Assembly (NCBI RefSeq): GCF_009725205.1
Contig: NZ_WNZY01000007.1
Coordinates: 1 to 64,000, forward strand
DNA length: 64,000 nt
Direction: 5' to 3'
From: Paenibacillus timonensis
GTDB lineage: Bacteria > Bacillota > Bacilli > Paenibacillales > Paenibacillaceae
In this document: piece by piece, positions 43,162-51,700 of the stretch
Numbering within the stretch: position 1 is the first letter of the stretch
Layout: each line of letters opens with the position of its first letter
Translations under genes and position numbers: made by a program
Notes under the pieces: model-generated
What the model was told of the DNA's origin: nothing
The model's input: only the letters and a program-made list of their open reading frames with translations
Database searches by the model: none

Positions 43162-43190
43162 GTGACACAGTATTGCTTATGGTCTATAAT
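43162..43190 (+). promoter_or_regulatory. Sigma-A promoter of the metNIQ operon
   Basis: GTGACA (43162-43167), 17-bp spacer, perfect TATAAT (43185-43190), about 75 bp before the first gene. Confidence 0.65.
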
Positions 43191-43265
43191 CAACAGGTGA
43201 AAGCATAATGTAACAGCATAAATAAATAAGTAATACAGAACGCGGATCGGGAGGGGGAGACGCTT

Positions 43266-44030
43266 ATCATCACGTTGGAGCATGTCAGCAAGATCTATCA
43301 CTTGCCAAGCGGACGGTTTGAGGCGGTTCGGAACGTGTCTCTGCGGGTTCCGCAAGGTACCATCCACGGCATCATCGGCCCCAGCGGAGCCGGTAAATCG
43401 ACGCTGCTGCGAATGATGAACGCCCTGGAACTGCCGGATCAGGGGACTGTAACGGTACTGGGCCAGGAGCTTACCGCGCTCCCTGAGACCACGCGGCGTG
43501 AAGTGCGGCGTTCAATCGGTATGATTTTTCAACAGTTCCATCTGCTGAATAACCGCACGGTAAGCGGGAATGTATCCGTACCGTTAGAACTTGCGGGCTT
43601 GCCGCGGAGAGAGCGCCTTAACCGTGTACGGGAGTGCCTGCGTTTTGTGGGCCTGGAAGACAAGGCCGGTCAATACCCGGCCTCCCTCAGCGGTGGGCAG
43701 AAGCAGCGTGTGGCCATCGCCCGGGCGCTGGCAAGTCGGCCGGACATCCTGCTCTGTGATGAGCCGACCTCCTCACTAGACCCGAAAACGACCGCGGAGA
43801 TACTGGAAGTCCTGCTGCATGTCCATCGGACATTGGGGGTGACGATTGTGATCGTCACGCATGAGATGGACGTGGTGCGCAGCATCTGCCAAGGGGTTTC
43901 GGTGATGGAGGACGGCCGGTTGATCGATGCGTTTACGCTCGAACGAAACGAAGCGGAGGCCGGAACCTCCGGTATCGCAGGCTACAGCGCTTCTTACAGG
44001 GAATTGCTGCTTGGCGGGACGGAGGTGTGA
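43266..44030 (+). CDS. metN: Methionine ABC transporter ATP-binding protein
   Basis: 254 aa if begun at ATC 43266. Walker A GPSGAGKST, signature [16 protein letters not shown], Walker B ILLCDEPTSSLDPKTT, H-loop VTHEMD. It energises uptake of D- and L-methionine with MetI and MetQ just downstream. The open frame has no ATG, GTG or TTG before TTG 43275, yet the family begins M-I-x-L; initiation at ATC 43266 gives M-I-T-L-E-H-V-S-K and lies 8 bases after GGAGGGGG, while TTG 43275 would be 17 bases away. The C-terminal ACT-like NIL domain of long MetN proteins is absent, so this is the short form. Confidence 0.88.
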   Translation: MITLEHVSKIYHLPSGRFEAVRNVSLRVPQGTIHGIIGPSGAGKSTLLRMMNALELPDQGTVTVLGQELTALPETTRREVRRSIGMIFQQFHLLNNRTVSGNVSVPLELAGLPRRERLNRVRECLRFVGLEDKAGQYPASLSGGQKQRVAIARALASRPDILLCDEPTSSLDPKTTAEILEVLLHVHRTLGVTIVIVTHEMDVVRSICQGVSVMEDGRLIDAFTLERNEAEAGTSGIAGYSASYRELLLGGTEV

Positions 44031-44032
44031 GG

Positions 44033-44713
44033 GTGTTTGATATGACCTTGATGTGGGACAACTTCATCCAGTATCGCAGCCAAATTGGCGAAGCGGTCGG
44101 CGAGACGTTCGCCATGGTGGGAATCGCGCTGCTCGCTGCCGTTCTCCTCGGCTTGCCGACGGGAACTGCCTTGTATCTGACCGGTAAAGGCCAGCTTTAT
44201 GAACATCGCCTGGGGTACGGCCTGTTGAACGGAGCGGTAAACGTTATTCGTTCCTTTCCTTTCCTGCTGCTGGTAGTGTTTATGATTCCACTCACCCGTC
44301 TCATCGTCGGAACGGCGATCGGGACGCTGGCGGCCTCCATCCCGCTCGCAGTCGTTGCGATTGCGATTTATGCGCGGTTCGTCGAACAATCCTTACTCGA
44401 GGTGCCGCGAGGCGTGATCGAATCGGCGCGGTCCATGGGGGCGTCGAAGCTTCAGATTGTGACGAAGTTTCTATACGTGGAAGCCCGATCCGGCCTGGTG
44501 TTGGGTCTGACTTCCTCGACGATTAGCTTTATTTCTTATTCAACAGTGATGGGCGTGGTCGGCGGCGGCGGAGTGGGTGATTTTGCCATCCGCTACGGTT
44601 ATCAGCGGTTCGAAACCGAGCTGATGGCCGCGGTGATCCTGTTAATGATTGTTCTGGTCCAAGGAATTCAATTTATAGGAAATGCGTTATCCCGCTGGCT
44701 GGATAAACGCTAA
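44033..44713 (+). CDS. metI: Methionine ABC transporter permease
   Basis: 226-aa permease with five hydrophobic segments (ETFAMVGIALLAAVLLGLPTGTALYLT first). The EAA-type loop reads VPRGVIESARSMGASKLQIVTKFLYVEA, and SFISYSTVMGVVGGGGVGDFAIRYGYQRF is diagnostic of MetI. GTG 44033 is chosen, 7 bases after GGAGG; GTG 44027, overlapping the metN stop, and ATG 44042 are alternatives. It lies between the ATPase and the binding protein of the same system. Confidence 0.92.
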   Translation: MFDMTLMWDNFIQYRSQIGEAVGETFAMVGIALLAAVLLGLPTGTALYLTGKGQLYEHRLGYGLLNGAVNVIRSFPFLLLVVFMIPLTRLIVGTAIGTLAASIPLAVVAIAIYARFVEQSLLEVPRGVIESARSMGASKLQIVTKFLYVEARSGLVLGLTSSTISFISYSTVMGVVGGGGVGDFAIRYGYQRFETELMAAVILLMIVLVQGIQFIGNALSRWLDKR

Positions 44714-44730
44714 TATCGGAGGGAGAAACC

Positions 44731-45606
44731 ATGATAAAGACAGGGAAATGGATGATGACGCTGGCGTTACTGATGTTCGTGTTAAGCGCATGTGGCAATA
44801 ATGGCAATGCTTCGAACGCTTCGAACTCCGGGACTGCAGAGACGGGCGTAGGCGCACCGGCTGCGGCCGAGTCCGAGACGACGGAAATGACAACGCTGAA
44901 GGTGGCTTCTTTGATTCCGCCGATGACGGACATCCTGGAGCTCATTAAACCGCAGCTCAAAGAGGAAGGCATCAACCTGGAGGTTGTCGTGTTGTCTGAC
45001 AATATTCAGCCTAACGATGCGCTGGCGAACAAGGAGGTCGATGCGAACTTCTTCCAGCACGTGCCATGGATGGAAGAATACAATAAGAATAAAGACGCCA
45101 CTCTCGTTCCGGTTCAGCCGGTTTATCACGCCGTGTACGGCGCCTATTCTAAACGCTATAAATCGATGGAAGAATTGCCGGACGGGGCGACTATCGTGAT
45201 CGCAAACGACGCGACGAACGGGGGGCGTTCGCTGGATATGCTGGATAAAGCCGGCGTGATCAAGCTGAAGGAAGGCGTTGGTATCCAGGCTACTTTGGCC
45301 GACATCGTAGAAAATAGCCATAACTACAAATTCGAAGAAGTGGATTTACTGATGCTGGCGCGGATGCTGGATGACGCCGATTTGGTGTTGATGACTCCGG
45401 CCTATGCAAGCCCGCTGGGACTTACGCCGAAGAAAGATGCTTTGCTGACAGAAACCGTTGAATCGGCGTTTGCCATCACCTTGGTCGCCCGTCAGGACAA
45501 TCAGGATTCAGAACCGATCCAGAAGCTGGCGAAGGCAATTTCCAGCCCCGAAGTCAAGAAATTCCTTGAGGACAATTATAACGAGATTGCCCTTCCGGCG
45601 TTCTGA
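44731..45606 (+). CDS. metQ: Methionine-binding lipoprotein
   Basis: 291-aa NlpA/MetQ-family lipoprotein. The signal sequence ends in FVLSAC with the lipidated cysteine, followed by an Asn/Ser/Ala linker. The family pattern is clear: LKVASLIPPMTDILELIKPQLKEEGINLEVVVLSDNIQPNDALANKEVDANFFQHVPWMEEYNK, and VIANDATNGGRSLDMLDKAGVIKLKEG. GGAGGG precedes the ATG. It delivers methionine to MetNI. No terminator is evident after it. Confidence 0.93.
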   Translation: MIKTGKWMMTLALLMFVLSACGNNGNASNASNSGTAETGVGAPAAAESETTEMTTLKVASLIPPMTDILELIKPQLKEEGINLEVVVLSDNIQPNDALANKEVDANFFQHVPWMEEYNKNKDATLVPVQPVYHAVYGAYSKRYKSMEELPDGATIVIANDATNGGRSLDMLDKAGVIKLKEGVGIQATLADIVENSHNYKFEEVDLLMLARMLDDADLVLMTPAYASPLGLTPKKDALLTETVESAFAITLVARQDNQDSEPIQKLAKAISSPEVKKFLEDNYNEIALPAF

Positions 45607-45673
45607 CGGGAATAGGTCAAACTGGCTCCTTCATAGGATGTGATAACATGATCCATATGAAGGAGGGGAGCAA

Positions 45674-46960
45674 ATGCAGATTCATCCTGTCCAGCCGGGC
45701 CAAACGACATACAGCATCGCGGAAGCTTATGGCGTCCCTTATGAAGATATCGTCGAAGCCAACGAACTGCCGAACCCGGAACAGCTTGTGGTTGGACAAA
45801 CTTTGGTTATCCCGATCGTCGGCAGCTATTATTGGGTTCGATCTGGGGACAGCCTATGGTCGATCGCGCAGCGTTTTGGGTTAAGTTATCAGGAGTTAGC
45901 CCGCGTCAACGCCATCGCTGTCGATCAACCCCTGTCGATCGGATTTCGCCTGTATATCCCGCCGCGGCCGCGAAGAAGCGCCGAGTTTAACGCCTATGTT
46001 GAGCCGCGCGGGGGGGCGGTTGCTCCGGCGCTGGAGGAGAGCGCGCGTGAAGCGGCGCAGCACCTGACATACCTGGCTCCATTTAGCTTTCAGGCGCAGC
46101 GGGATGGTTCGCTCAAGGAACCGCCGTTAAATCAGTTTCCGGAAATCGCTCGGGCGAATCAGGTCGTGCTGATGATGGTGATCACGAATCAGGAGAACGA
46201 TCAGTTCAGCGATGAGCTGGGCCGGATTCTGTTGAACGATATCCCCGTCCAGGACCGTTTTCTGGACAATATTGTTACGACGGCAAGCAATTACGGCTTT
46301 CGGGATATCCATTTCGATTTCGAGTTCTTGCGGCCGGCCGACCGGGAAGCCTACAACGCTTTTCTACGAAAAGCCAAAGCGCGTTTTGCGCAACAGGGTT
46401 GGCTGATGTCCACTGCTCTGGCGCCCAAGACAAGCGCCGGCCAACAGGGGCTGTGGTATGAAGCGCATGATTATCGGGCGCACGGGGAAATCGCCGACTT
46501 CGTTGTGATCATGACCTATGAGTGGGGCTACAGCGGGGGACCAGCCCAGGCGGTATCCCCGATCGGTCCGGTCCGTCGTGTGATCGAATACGCGTTGACC
46601 GAAATGCCCGGCTCCAAAATCATGATGGGGCAAAATCTGTATGGCTACGATTGGACGCTGCCCTTCGTGCAAGGAAGCGTCGCGCGGGCGGTTAGTCCCC
46701 AGCAAGCGATCCAAATTGCGGCGCGCCACGGCGTCGCGATTCAATACAGCGACCGGGATCAGGCTCCGTTTTATCATTATTGGGATGGGGAAGGACGGGA
46801 ACATGAAGTATGGTTTGAGGATGCCCGCTCAATCCAGGCCAAGTTTAATTTGATCAAGGAGCTGGGGCTGCGCGGGATGAGCTATTGGAAGCTGGGCTTG
46901 AGTTTTCCGCAAAATTGGCTGCTGATCGAGAACAACTTCGATGTGGTCAAAAGAGGGTAG
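45674..46960 (+). CDS. LysM/GH18 spore cortex hydrolase (SleL/YaaH type)
   Basis: 428 aa, no signal peptide. Two LysM domains at residues about 1-47 (IHPVQPGQTTYSIAEAYGVPYEDIVEANEL) and 51-97 (YWVRSGDSLWSIAQRFGLSYQELARVNAI) bind peptidoglycan. The GH18 barrel spans about 110-428, with the catalytic D-x-x-D-x-E motif as DIHFDFE and VIMTYEWGYSGGP on a later strand. This family acts as N-acetylglucosaminidase on spore cortex fragments during germination. AAGGAGGGG precedes the ATG. It lies 67 bp downstream of metQ with no shared role. Confidence 0.92.
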   Translation: MQIHPVQPGQTTYSIAEAYGVPYEDIVEANELPNPEQLVVGQTLVIPIVGSYYWVRSGDSLWSIAQRFGLSYQELARVNAIAVDQPLSIGFRLYIPPRPRRSAEFNAYVEPRGGAVAPALEESAREAAQHLTYLAPFSFQAQRDGSLKEPPLNQFPEIARANQVVLMMVITNQENDQFSDELGRILLNDIPVQDRFLDNIVTTASNYGFRDIHFDFEFLRPADREAYNAFLRKAKARFAQQGWLMSTALAPKTSAGQQGLWYEAHDYRAHGEIADFVVIMTYEWGYSGGPAQAVSPIGPVRRVIEYALTEMPGSKIMMGQNLYGYDWTLPFVQGSVARAVSPQQAIQIAARHGVAIQYSDRDQAPFYHYWDGEGREHEVWFEDARSIQAKFNLIKELGLRGMSYWKLGLSFPQNWLLIENNFDVVKRG

Positions 46961-47070
46961 AACCTAATTTTTCGGACGTGAGAGGACTTTGTGATTTTTG
47001 TAACAGAGTTCCCGAAAATCCTGCGTTATGATATAAACAAGTTAAGTAATCAAAATTTAAATGAATAGAG

Positions 47071-47216
47071 ATCTTCGGGGTAAGGTGAAATTCCTAACCG
47101 GCGGTGAGGTTTCTGATTGCAGAAACTGCAGCCCGCGACTCGCTTGTGGCTTCGGCCGCACGCGACTGACTTGGTGTAATTCCAAGGCCGACGGTAAAGT
47201 CCGGATGGGAGAAGAT
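47071..47216 (+). promoter_or_regulatory. FMN riboswitch (RFN element)
   Basis: All conserved blocks are present: ATCTTCGGGGTAAGGTGAAA, ACCGGCGGTGAGG, GCCCGCGACTC, GGTGTAATTCCAAGGCCGAC, GGTAAAGTCCGGATGGGAGAAGAT. The outer stem ATCTTC/GAAGAT closes it. A terminator follows at 47277. It controls the EamA-type transporter gene at 47352. Confidence 0.95.
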
Positions 47217-47276
47217 CAATAAAGCTATAGTTTGATCCAGGGACCGGTACGGTTCCTGACAGGCTTATTTGGTCAG

Positions 47277-47314
47277 CCCCCGCAAACCTTTACGAAGGTC
47301 GGTGCGGGGGTTTT
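47277..47314 (+). terminator. Terminator of the FMN riboswitch expression platform
   Basis: CCCCCGC (47277-47283) pairs with GCGGGGG (47304-47310), inner ACCTT/AAGGT pairs too, then TTTTC. It is placed between the aptamer and the transporter start. Confidence 0.88.
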
Positions 47315-47351
47315 CTACTTAGACCCTCTATTCAAGAAGGGGACAAACACC

Positions 47352-48365
47352 ATGGAAAAAGCAAATGTTAGCGGCGGACTCGGGATTCAGGCTGGCGCGG
47401 GCGCGGGGGCGCTTACGGGCACATCCGGCCAGGTTCAGCAATCGTCTGCGAAGGCAGAGGCACGCAAATCGCGAAGCGGATTTTGGCTCGTTGTTTTGGG
47501 GGCGGCGCTGTGGGGCGTTGACCCGTTATTTCGAGTCATCTTGCTGGAGTCGCTGACGTCGGCTCAAATTGTACTCATTGAGCACCTTATTATCGCGCTC
47601 ATTGCCATACCTGTCTTATGGAACAACCGCACCGAGCTGAAAGGGCTGGGCTGGAAGCAAGGGGGCGCGCTGCTCTTCATTTCCTGGGGCGGTTCCGCCA
47701 TCGCCACGATTCTGTTTACGATGGCGCTGTCGAACGGCGATCTGAACGCTGTGCTGCTGCTGCAGAAGATGCAACCGCTGTTTGCCATCCTGTTGGCCGG
47801 ATTACTGCTCAAGGAGAAGCTGCCTCGGTTCTTCTTCGGCTTCTTGGTCATTGCGCTGCTCGGAACGTATTTACTGACCTTCGGATTTACGATGCCGATC
47901 GGGCATTGGAGCGACTTCGTGCAGGTGGGCAGCTTGCTGTCGCTGGGCGCGGCCGCGTTGTGGGGCGGATCCACCGTGATGGGCCGGATGATGGTTGGGC
48001 ATATGAAGTATGAGACGGTGACGTCGCTGCGGTTTGTATTGGCGCTGCCGCTGCTGCTGGCCATCACCTGGAACGAAGGGGCCGCCTGGAACCTGCCTGC
48101 CGGTACCTCACAAATTGCCGCGCTTTCGCTCAACATGCTGGGACAAGCGCTGCTGCCGGGACTGCTCAGCCTGCTTGTATACTACAAGGGGCTGACGACA
48201 ACGAAGGCTTCGGTCGCCACATTAGCCGAACTCAGCTTCCCAATGGTCGGGGTTCTAATCAACTGGATTGCCTTCCAGCAGATGATTACGCCCGCCCAGG
48301 TGTGCGGATTCGTTCTGATTTGGGGCACGTTGTTCCTGATCTCCCGCCAGGGAGCCAAGCAATAA
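47352..48365 (+). CDS. EamA/DMT transporter, candidate riboflavin transporter
   Basis: 337-aa membrane protein with ten hydrophobic segments in two EamA repeats. The N-terminus has an unusual polar, Gly/Ala-rich leader of about 35 residues (GGLGIQAGAGAGALTG). First membrane segment: FWLVVLGAALWGVDPLFRVILL. The upstream FMN riboswitch and terminator imply expression when FMN is low, so uptake of riboflavin or a flavin precursor is the likely role; riboswitch-controlled DMT proteins are known as candidate riboflavin importers. The ATG at 47352 follows GAAGGGG; a start at 47232 would run through the terminator and is rejected. Confidence 0.87.
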   Translation: MEKANVSGGLGIQAGAGAGALTGTSGQVQQSSAKAEARKSRSGFWLVVLGAALWGVDPLFRVILLESLTSAQIVLIEHLIIALIAIPVLWNNRTELKGLGWKQGGALLFISWGGSAIATILFTMALSNGDLNAVLLLQKMQPLFAILLAGLLLKEKLPRFFFGFLVIALLGTYLLTFGFTMPIGHWSDFVQVGSLLSLGAAALWGGSTVMGRMMVGHMKYETVTSLRFVLALPLLLAITWNEGAAWNLPAGTSQIAALSLNMLGQALLPGLLSLLVYYKGLTTTKASVATLAELSFPMVGVLINWIAFQQMITPAQVCGFVLIWGTLFLISRQGAKQ

Positions 48366-48384
48366 CCTTTCGCTTATAAAAAGA

Positions 48385-48431
48385 AGCGAGGTTTCCGCCC
48401 TTAACTGGGTTCGGAAAACCTCGCTTTTTTT
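48385..48431. terminator. Bidirectional terminator between the EamA and GH52 genes
   Basis: AGCGAGGTTTCCG (48385-48397) pairs with CGGAAAACCTCGCT (48412-48425), followed by a T-run rightward. Convergent genes share it. Confidence 0.85.
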
Positions 48432-48462
48432 CGCTTTATTCAGCTCGCTTGGCCGTGATCGT

Positions 48463-50598
48463 TTAGTTCTCGTCCAGCCACAAAATCGCCGTCACGCCGC
48501 GCGGATAATACCGGCTGCCGCAGATTACGCCGGCCATCATCTGATCGCTCCAGCTCCAGAAGGCGTTCTTCTCGGAGGTCAGCCAGGCGACATGCGCGGC
48601 GTCGGCCGCTTGGCCCCGTTCATCCCAGGCCAGGCCTAGGATCTGGCGGGCGATGAATTGACACAGATAAATTTTGCTGAGCCAGGAATTGTTGCTCGTC
48701 GAGGACAGCTTCCACCCACTGTCTTCGAACAGGCAGATACCGGGTTGCAACACCGTGTTCAGGTGCGTGGACAATGCCCGAATATATTCGCCGAACCGGC
48801 CGTTCGGATCCAGCGCTTCTTCGCATCCAGTGTACAGCGGGAAGATCAGACCCTCGATCGCCGGGATAATCTTGGAGTCGTTATTTTCCTGGATGACCGC
48901 CGGAATGTAGCCGCCTGGCAGCAGATGCGCGGTGATCGTCCCGGCACACCGCTCGGCTTGCCGTCCGGCCAGTTCGGCCGCCGCCTCGCGACCGTTTGCT
49001 CGCAGTAGCTTTTCCATCGCTACGTAAGCTGCCCAGCTCTTGCCAGCCAAATAGATGTTGTTCCGCGCTTGACCCAGCGAGACATCCAAGCTGTCGTAAG
49101 TGGTGATTTCGGCACCGCCCATCGTGCGGGAGCTGTCAAGGCCCATGACGCCGGTCCGTTTAGCTGGGTCCGGATGATCGCGATTCACCATACTTTCCAG
49201 ACATTGCTCCAGGATCGGCAGGTTGCGATCCAGCCATTCGCGGTCATTCGTTTGCTGGACGTAAACCGTGGCGCTCAATACCCAGTTGACGAGCTGCTCA
49301 TGGGTCATATGGGAGAAGCAATCGTCAATCGCATGCAGCTCGTAAACCGAATAGCCCGGTCGGGAGAACGTGTTGGCAACGCCCATGTCGTGCGTGAAGC
49401 TGATGCCGCCGGGATATTCGGTCGCATCTCCGGGAAGACGTACCGTGTCCCGATAACTGTAGCGGCTGGTGTAGAGATCCAGCTCGTTTTTGACCGTCCA
49501 CGGGTTCATTTTCAGCTCAAAAAACAACTGGTCGACCAGCAAATCGAACGTATTCATCATACGGTATTCGCCTTCGTTCACGACCCAAAGCGGCTTGCCG
49601 TCCTGCTCCAGCAGCTCGGTGGATCCGTAATAGCTGCGGATCGCGTGCGCGAGCATAAACTTCTGGTCCTCGGTCAACTTCGAGTCGTAGACAAGCGTCT
49701 CGGCTTTCTGCGCAACCTCCAGCTTACGGTCGAACTCAGCCAGCGCATAATCGGCTACGTCCTCGATATTGGCGAAATACCGCGTGTAATAGTAGGACGC
49801 GTCCATCCCGGTGGTGACGTAACCGGCGCGATAGAAACAGAGCGCAAAGCGGTAGGTAGCTTTCTCGCCGGCGGGGGTATCCATGAGCAGCGCGCCCACT
49901 GGCCCGAGACCAAAACGGAGGTTCTCCGGAACCTTTGGCTTCAGGATGGATTCCATCTTGAAGAATCCGGCGCTTGTAATCCGCGGGTCGTTCGCTGCAA
50001 TCGCGGTATGGCGGCCCTGGCCGACGCCGCAGATCCGGCCGTCGGTCACATCCTCCAAGCGTCGGATCGCGCTGAACGGATCGATGTTCTGCAAACCGAA
50101 GAAGGCTTTCCGGGCCGAGGTTCCCCGCGTGTTGTCAACCGTGATTTCGGCCAGCACGGCCGGCATGAGCGCGAAGCGCAGCTGATCTTCGGTCGCCGTC
50201 TCAGGGTCGGGCACGCCTTCAAACGGCGAGATCAGGCGGAACGTCAAATCGCCGGCTTGCCATTCGTCGATCGCCGCACCGAATCGGCGGACAATCTCGC
50301 TGCGGCCGAACGGTTCGATGAGACCGCTTTCTTTTTTTTGAACGGAATGCTGCTCGCTGGACTCGTCGCCGCCCTCTTCCGTCGTATAACGGTCCCGCTC
50401 ATCCAGACCTTCGCCGAAGAACGGCAGGGCCCGGTAATGATCTTGCCCGTCGTCCTGCAAGCCGATGTAAATGTTCTGCTTAGGCGGGCTGCCCAGTTCG
50501 AGGTCGAATCCGCCGCTTTGGCCGGGATGTCCTAACGTAAAGCTGGCGAAGGCTCCCATCGGGGAGTGATGCGCGTTAAAAAATATATTTTTACCCAA
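48463..50598 (-). CDS. GH52 beta-xylosidase
   Basis: 711-aa cytoplasmic enzyme, close to the usual length of about 705 for the family. It closely follows the Geobacillus XynB2 pattern from FFNAHHSPMGAFASFTLGHPGQSGG through YPRGVTAILWLDE. Predicted nucleophile Glu342 (WVVNEGEYRMMNTFD) and acid/base Asp502 (TTYDSLDVSLGQ) keep the same spacing as E335 and D495 of the Geobacillus enzyme. It releases xylose from imported xylo-oligosaccharides. It is divergent from an AraC-type regulator, with direct-repeat sites between them. The minus-strand ATG follows GAGGTAATC. Confidence 0.97.
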   Translation of the reverse strand: MGKNIFFNAHHSPMGAFASFTLGHPGQSGGFDLELGSPPKQNIYIGLQDDGQDHYRALPFFGEGLDERDRYTTEEGGDESSEQHSVQKKESGLIEPFGRSEIVRRFGAAIDEWQAGDLTFRLISPFEGVPDPETATEDQLRFALMPAVLAEITVDNTRGTSARKAFFGLQNIDPFSAIRRLEDVTDGRICGVGQGRHTAIAANDPRITSAGFFKMESILKPKVPENLRFGLGPVGALLMDTPAGEKATYRFALCFYRAGYVTTGMDASYYYTRYFANIEDVADYALAEFDRKLEVAQKAETLVYDSKLTEDQKFMLAHAIRSYYGSTELLEQDGKPLWVVNEGEYRMMNTFDLLVDQLFFELKMNPWTVKNELDLYTSRYSYRDTVRLPGDATEYPGGISFTHDMGVANTFSRPGYSVYELHAIDDCFSHMTHEQLVNWVLSATVYVQQTNDREWLDRNLPILEQCLESMVNRDHPDPAKRTGVMGLDSSRTMGGAEITTYDSLDVSLGQARNNIYLAGKSWAAYVAMEKLLRANGREAAAELAGRQAERCAGTITAHLLPGGYIPAVIQENNDSKIIPAIEGLIFPLYTGCEEALDPNGRFGEYIRALSTHLNTVLQPGICLFEDSGWKLSSTSNNSWLSKIYLCQFIARQILGLAWDERGQAADAAHVAWLTSEKNAFWSWSDQMMAGVICGSRYYPRGVTAILWLDEN

Positions 50599-50670
50599 GT
50601 TGATTACCTCCTGTTCAATTGGTTGCGGTTGTGCTAGTTTGATTATATCAAGGCTTTGGGGGAACGCCCA

Positions 50671-50704
50671 TATCCAAACCGTCGATTGATTTATCCAAAA
50701 CGTT
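50671..50704. promoter_or_regulatory. AraC-type direct-repeat operator upstream of GH52
   Basis: TATCCAAACCGT (from 50671) and TATCCAAAACGT (from 50692) are direct repeats 21 bp apart, two helical turns. On the minus strand they sit just upstream of a TATAAT at 50647-50642 that lacks a recognisable -35 box. This is the layout of a promoter activated by an AraC-type protein, probably the one encoded at 50753. Confidence 0.65.
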
Positions 50705-50752
50705 CAAAGACGGCGAGGAGGGGACCAAAAGCAGCGAAACGGAGGGACGAGG

Positions 50753-51673
50753 GTGGTTAGAGAGCATCAGGTTACGGAATATATGCTGCCGGATATGGAT
50801 TCGACGTTTAAGCTCTTTGCCGCGCATCTGCGGACGGTGACGAGCGCGTGGTCGTACCCGCGGCACAGCCATCCGCTGTTCGAAGTGAACCTGCTGCTGG
50901 CGGGCAGTCAGGAGATGATCGTGGGCGGCAAACGGTACGTACAGCAGCCCGGCGATTTCCTGCTGCTGCGCCCCGAGGACGTGCACGAAAGCCGGACGCT
51001 GGGGACGGAGTCGATGACGTATTATTGTCTGCATTTTAATGTCGACGAACCCGTGCTTCGTGAGCTGCTGTGCCGCGGCGAGGAGCTCCTGCATGCGGCG
51101 GACAGCCCGCTGGCCGAGATCATCCGGCCAAGCCTGGATAAGCTGATCGCGTTGACCTCGCACGGGGCGGGCGCTAAGCTGGCGGACAAGATGCGGGCTT
51201 TGTCCGCGGTGTTCGAGCTGTTCGCCGGCCTGAGCGAAGGGCTGGCAGAACGGGAAGTCGGCGCTCCGGGCAGCCGGATGAACCGGATCGCGGCGGAGAT
51301 TGCCGCCGGCTTGGAACGCAGCGTTGACGAGTCGGAGGCTGTAAACGCGATAACGGGCGAGGGTTTCGGCGGCGATGGCGACGGGGTCGATGGGGATCGG
51401 ACACGCGAAACCGTTGCGGCGGTTACCGCCGGACTCGGCTATAGCGCGTCCTCCTGCAACCGGATTTTCCGCAGCGTCTACGGGATGTCGCCGCGCCAGT
51501 ACTTATCGGCGCTAAAGCTGAAGAAGGCCAAGCTCCTGTTGATGGAGCCGGAACTCTCGGTGGAAGCCGTCTCCATGCGTCTCGGTTACAAGGATATCGC
51601 GCATTTCAGCCGGCAGTTTAAGCGCTGGACCGGGGAATCGCCTGGCAAGTTTCGAGCTAGGTTTCACATTTAA
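50753..51673 (+). CDS. AraC-family transcriptional regulator
   Basis: 306 aa. N-terminal cupin-like sensor domain (RHSHPLFEVNLLLAGSQEMIVGGKRYVQQPGDFLLLRPEDVHES, residues about 40-85), then a linker, then an AraC DNA-binding domain of about 100 residues: VTAGLGYSASSCNRIFRSVYGMSPRQYLSALKLKKAKLLLM and VEAVSMRLGYKDIAHFSRQFKRWTGESPGKFR. GTG start with GGAGGG 7 bases upstream. It probably binds a sugar (xylose-type) and activates the divergent GH52 gene and perhaps the downstream hydrolase gene, 27 bp away. Confidence 0.92.
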   Translation: MVREHQVTEYMLPDMDSTFKLFAAHLRTVTSAWSYPRHSHPLFEVNLLLAGSQEMIVGGKRYVQQPGDFLLLRPEDVHESRTLGTESMTYYCLHFNVDEPVLRELLCRGEELLHAADSPLAEIIRPSLDKLIALTSHGAGAKLADKMRALSAVFELFAGLSEGLAEREVGAPGSRMNRIAAEIAAGLERSVDESEAVNAITGEGFGGDGDGVDGDRTRETVAAVTAGLGYSASSCNRIFRSVYGMSPRQYLSALKLKKAKLLLMEPELSVEAVSMRLGYKDIAHFSRQFKRWTGESPGKFRARFHI

Positions 51674-51700
51674 CTCTTATTATGAAAGGGGTTGGCTGCA

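Noticed and set aside
43030-43265. S-box (SAM) riboswitch before metNIQ
   Set aside because: None of the conserved S-box blocks is present; only unrelated hairpins and a sigma-A promoter are seen.
49069-50535. 488-codon plus-strand open frame over the GH52 gene
   Set aside because: It is antisense to a clear GH52 enzyme; the long frame results from high GC content and shows no family features.
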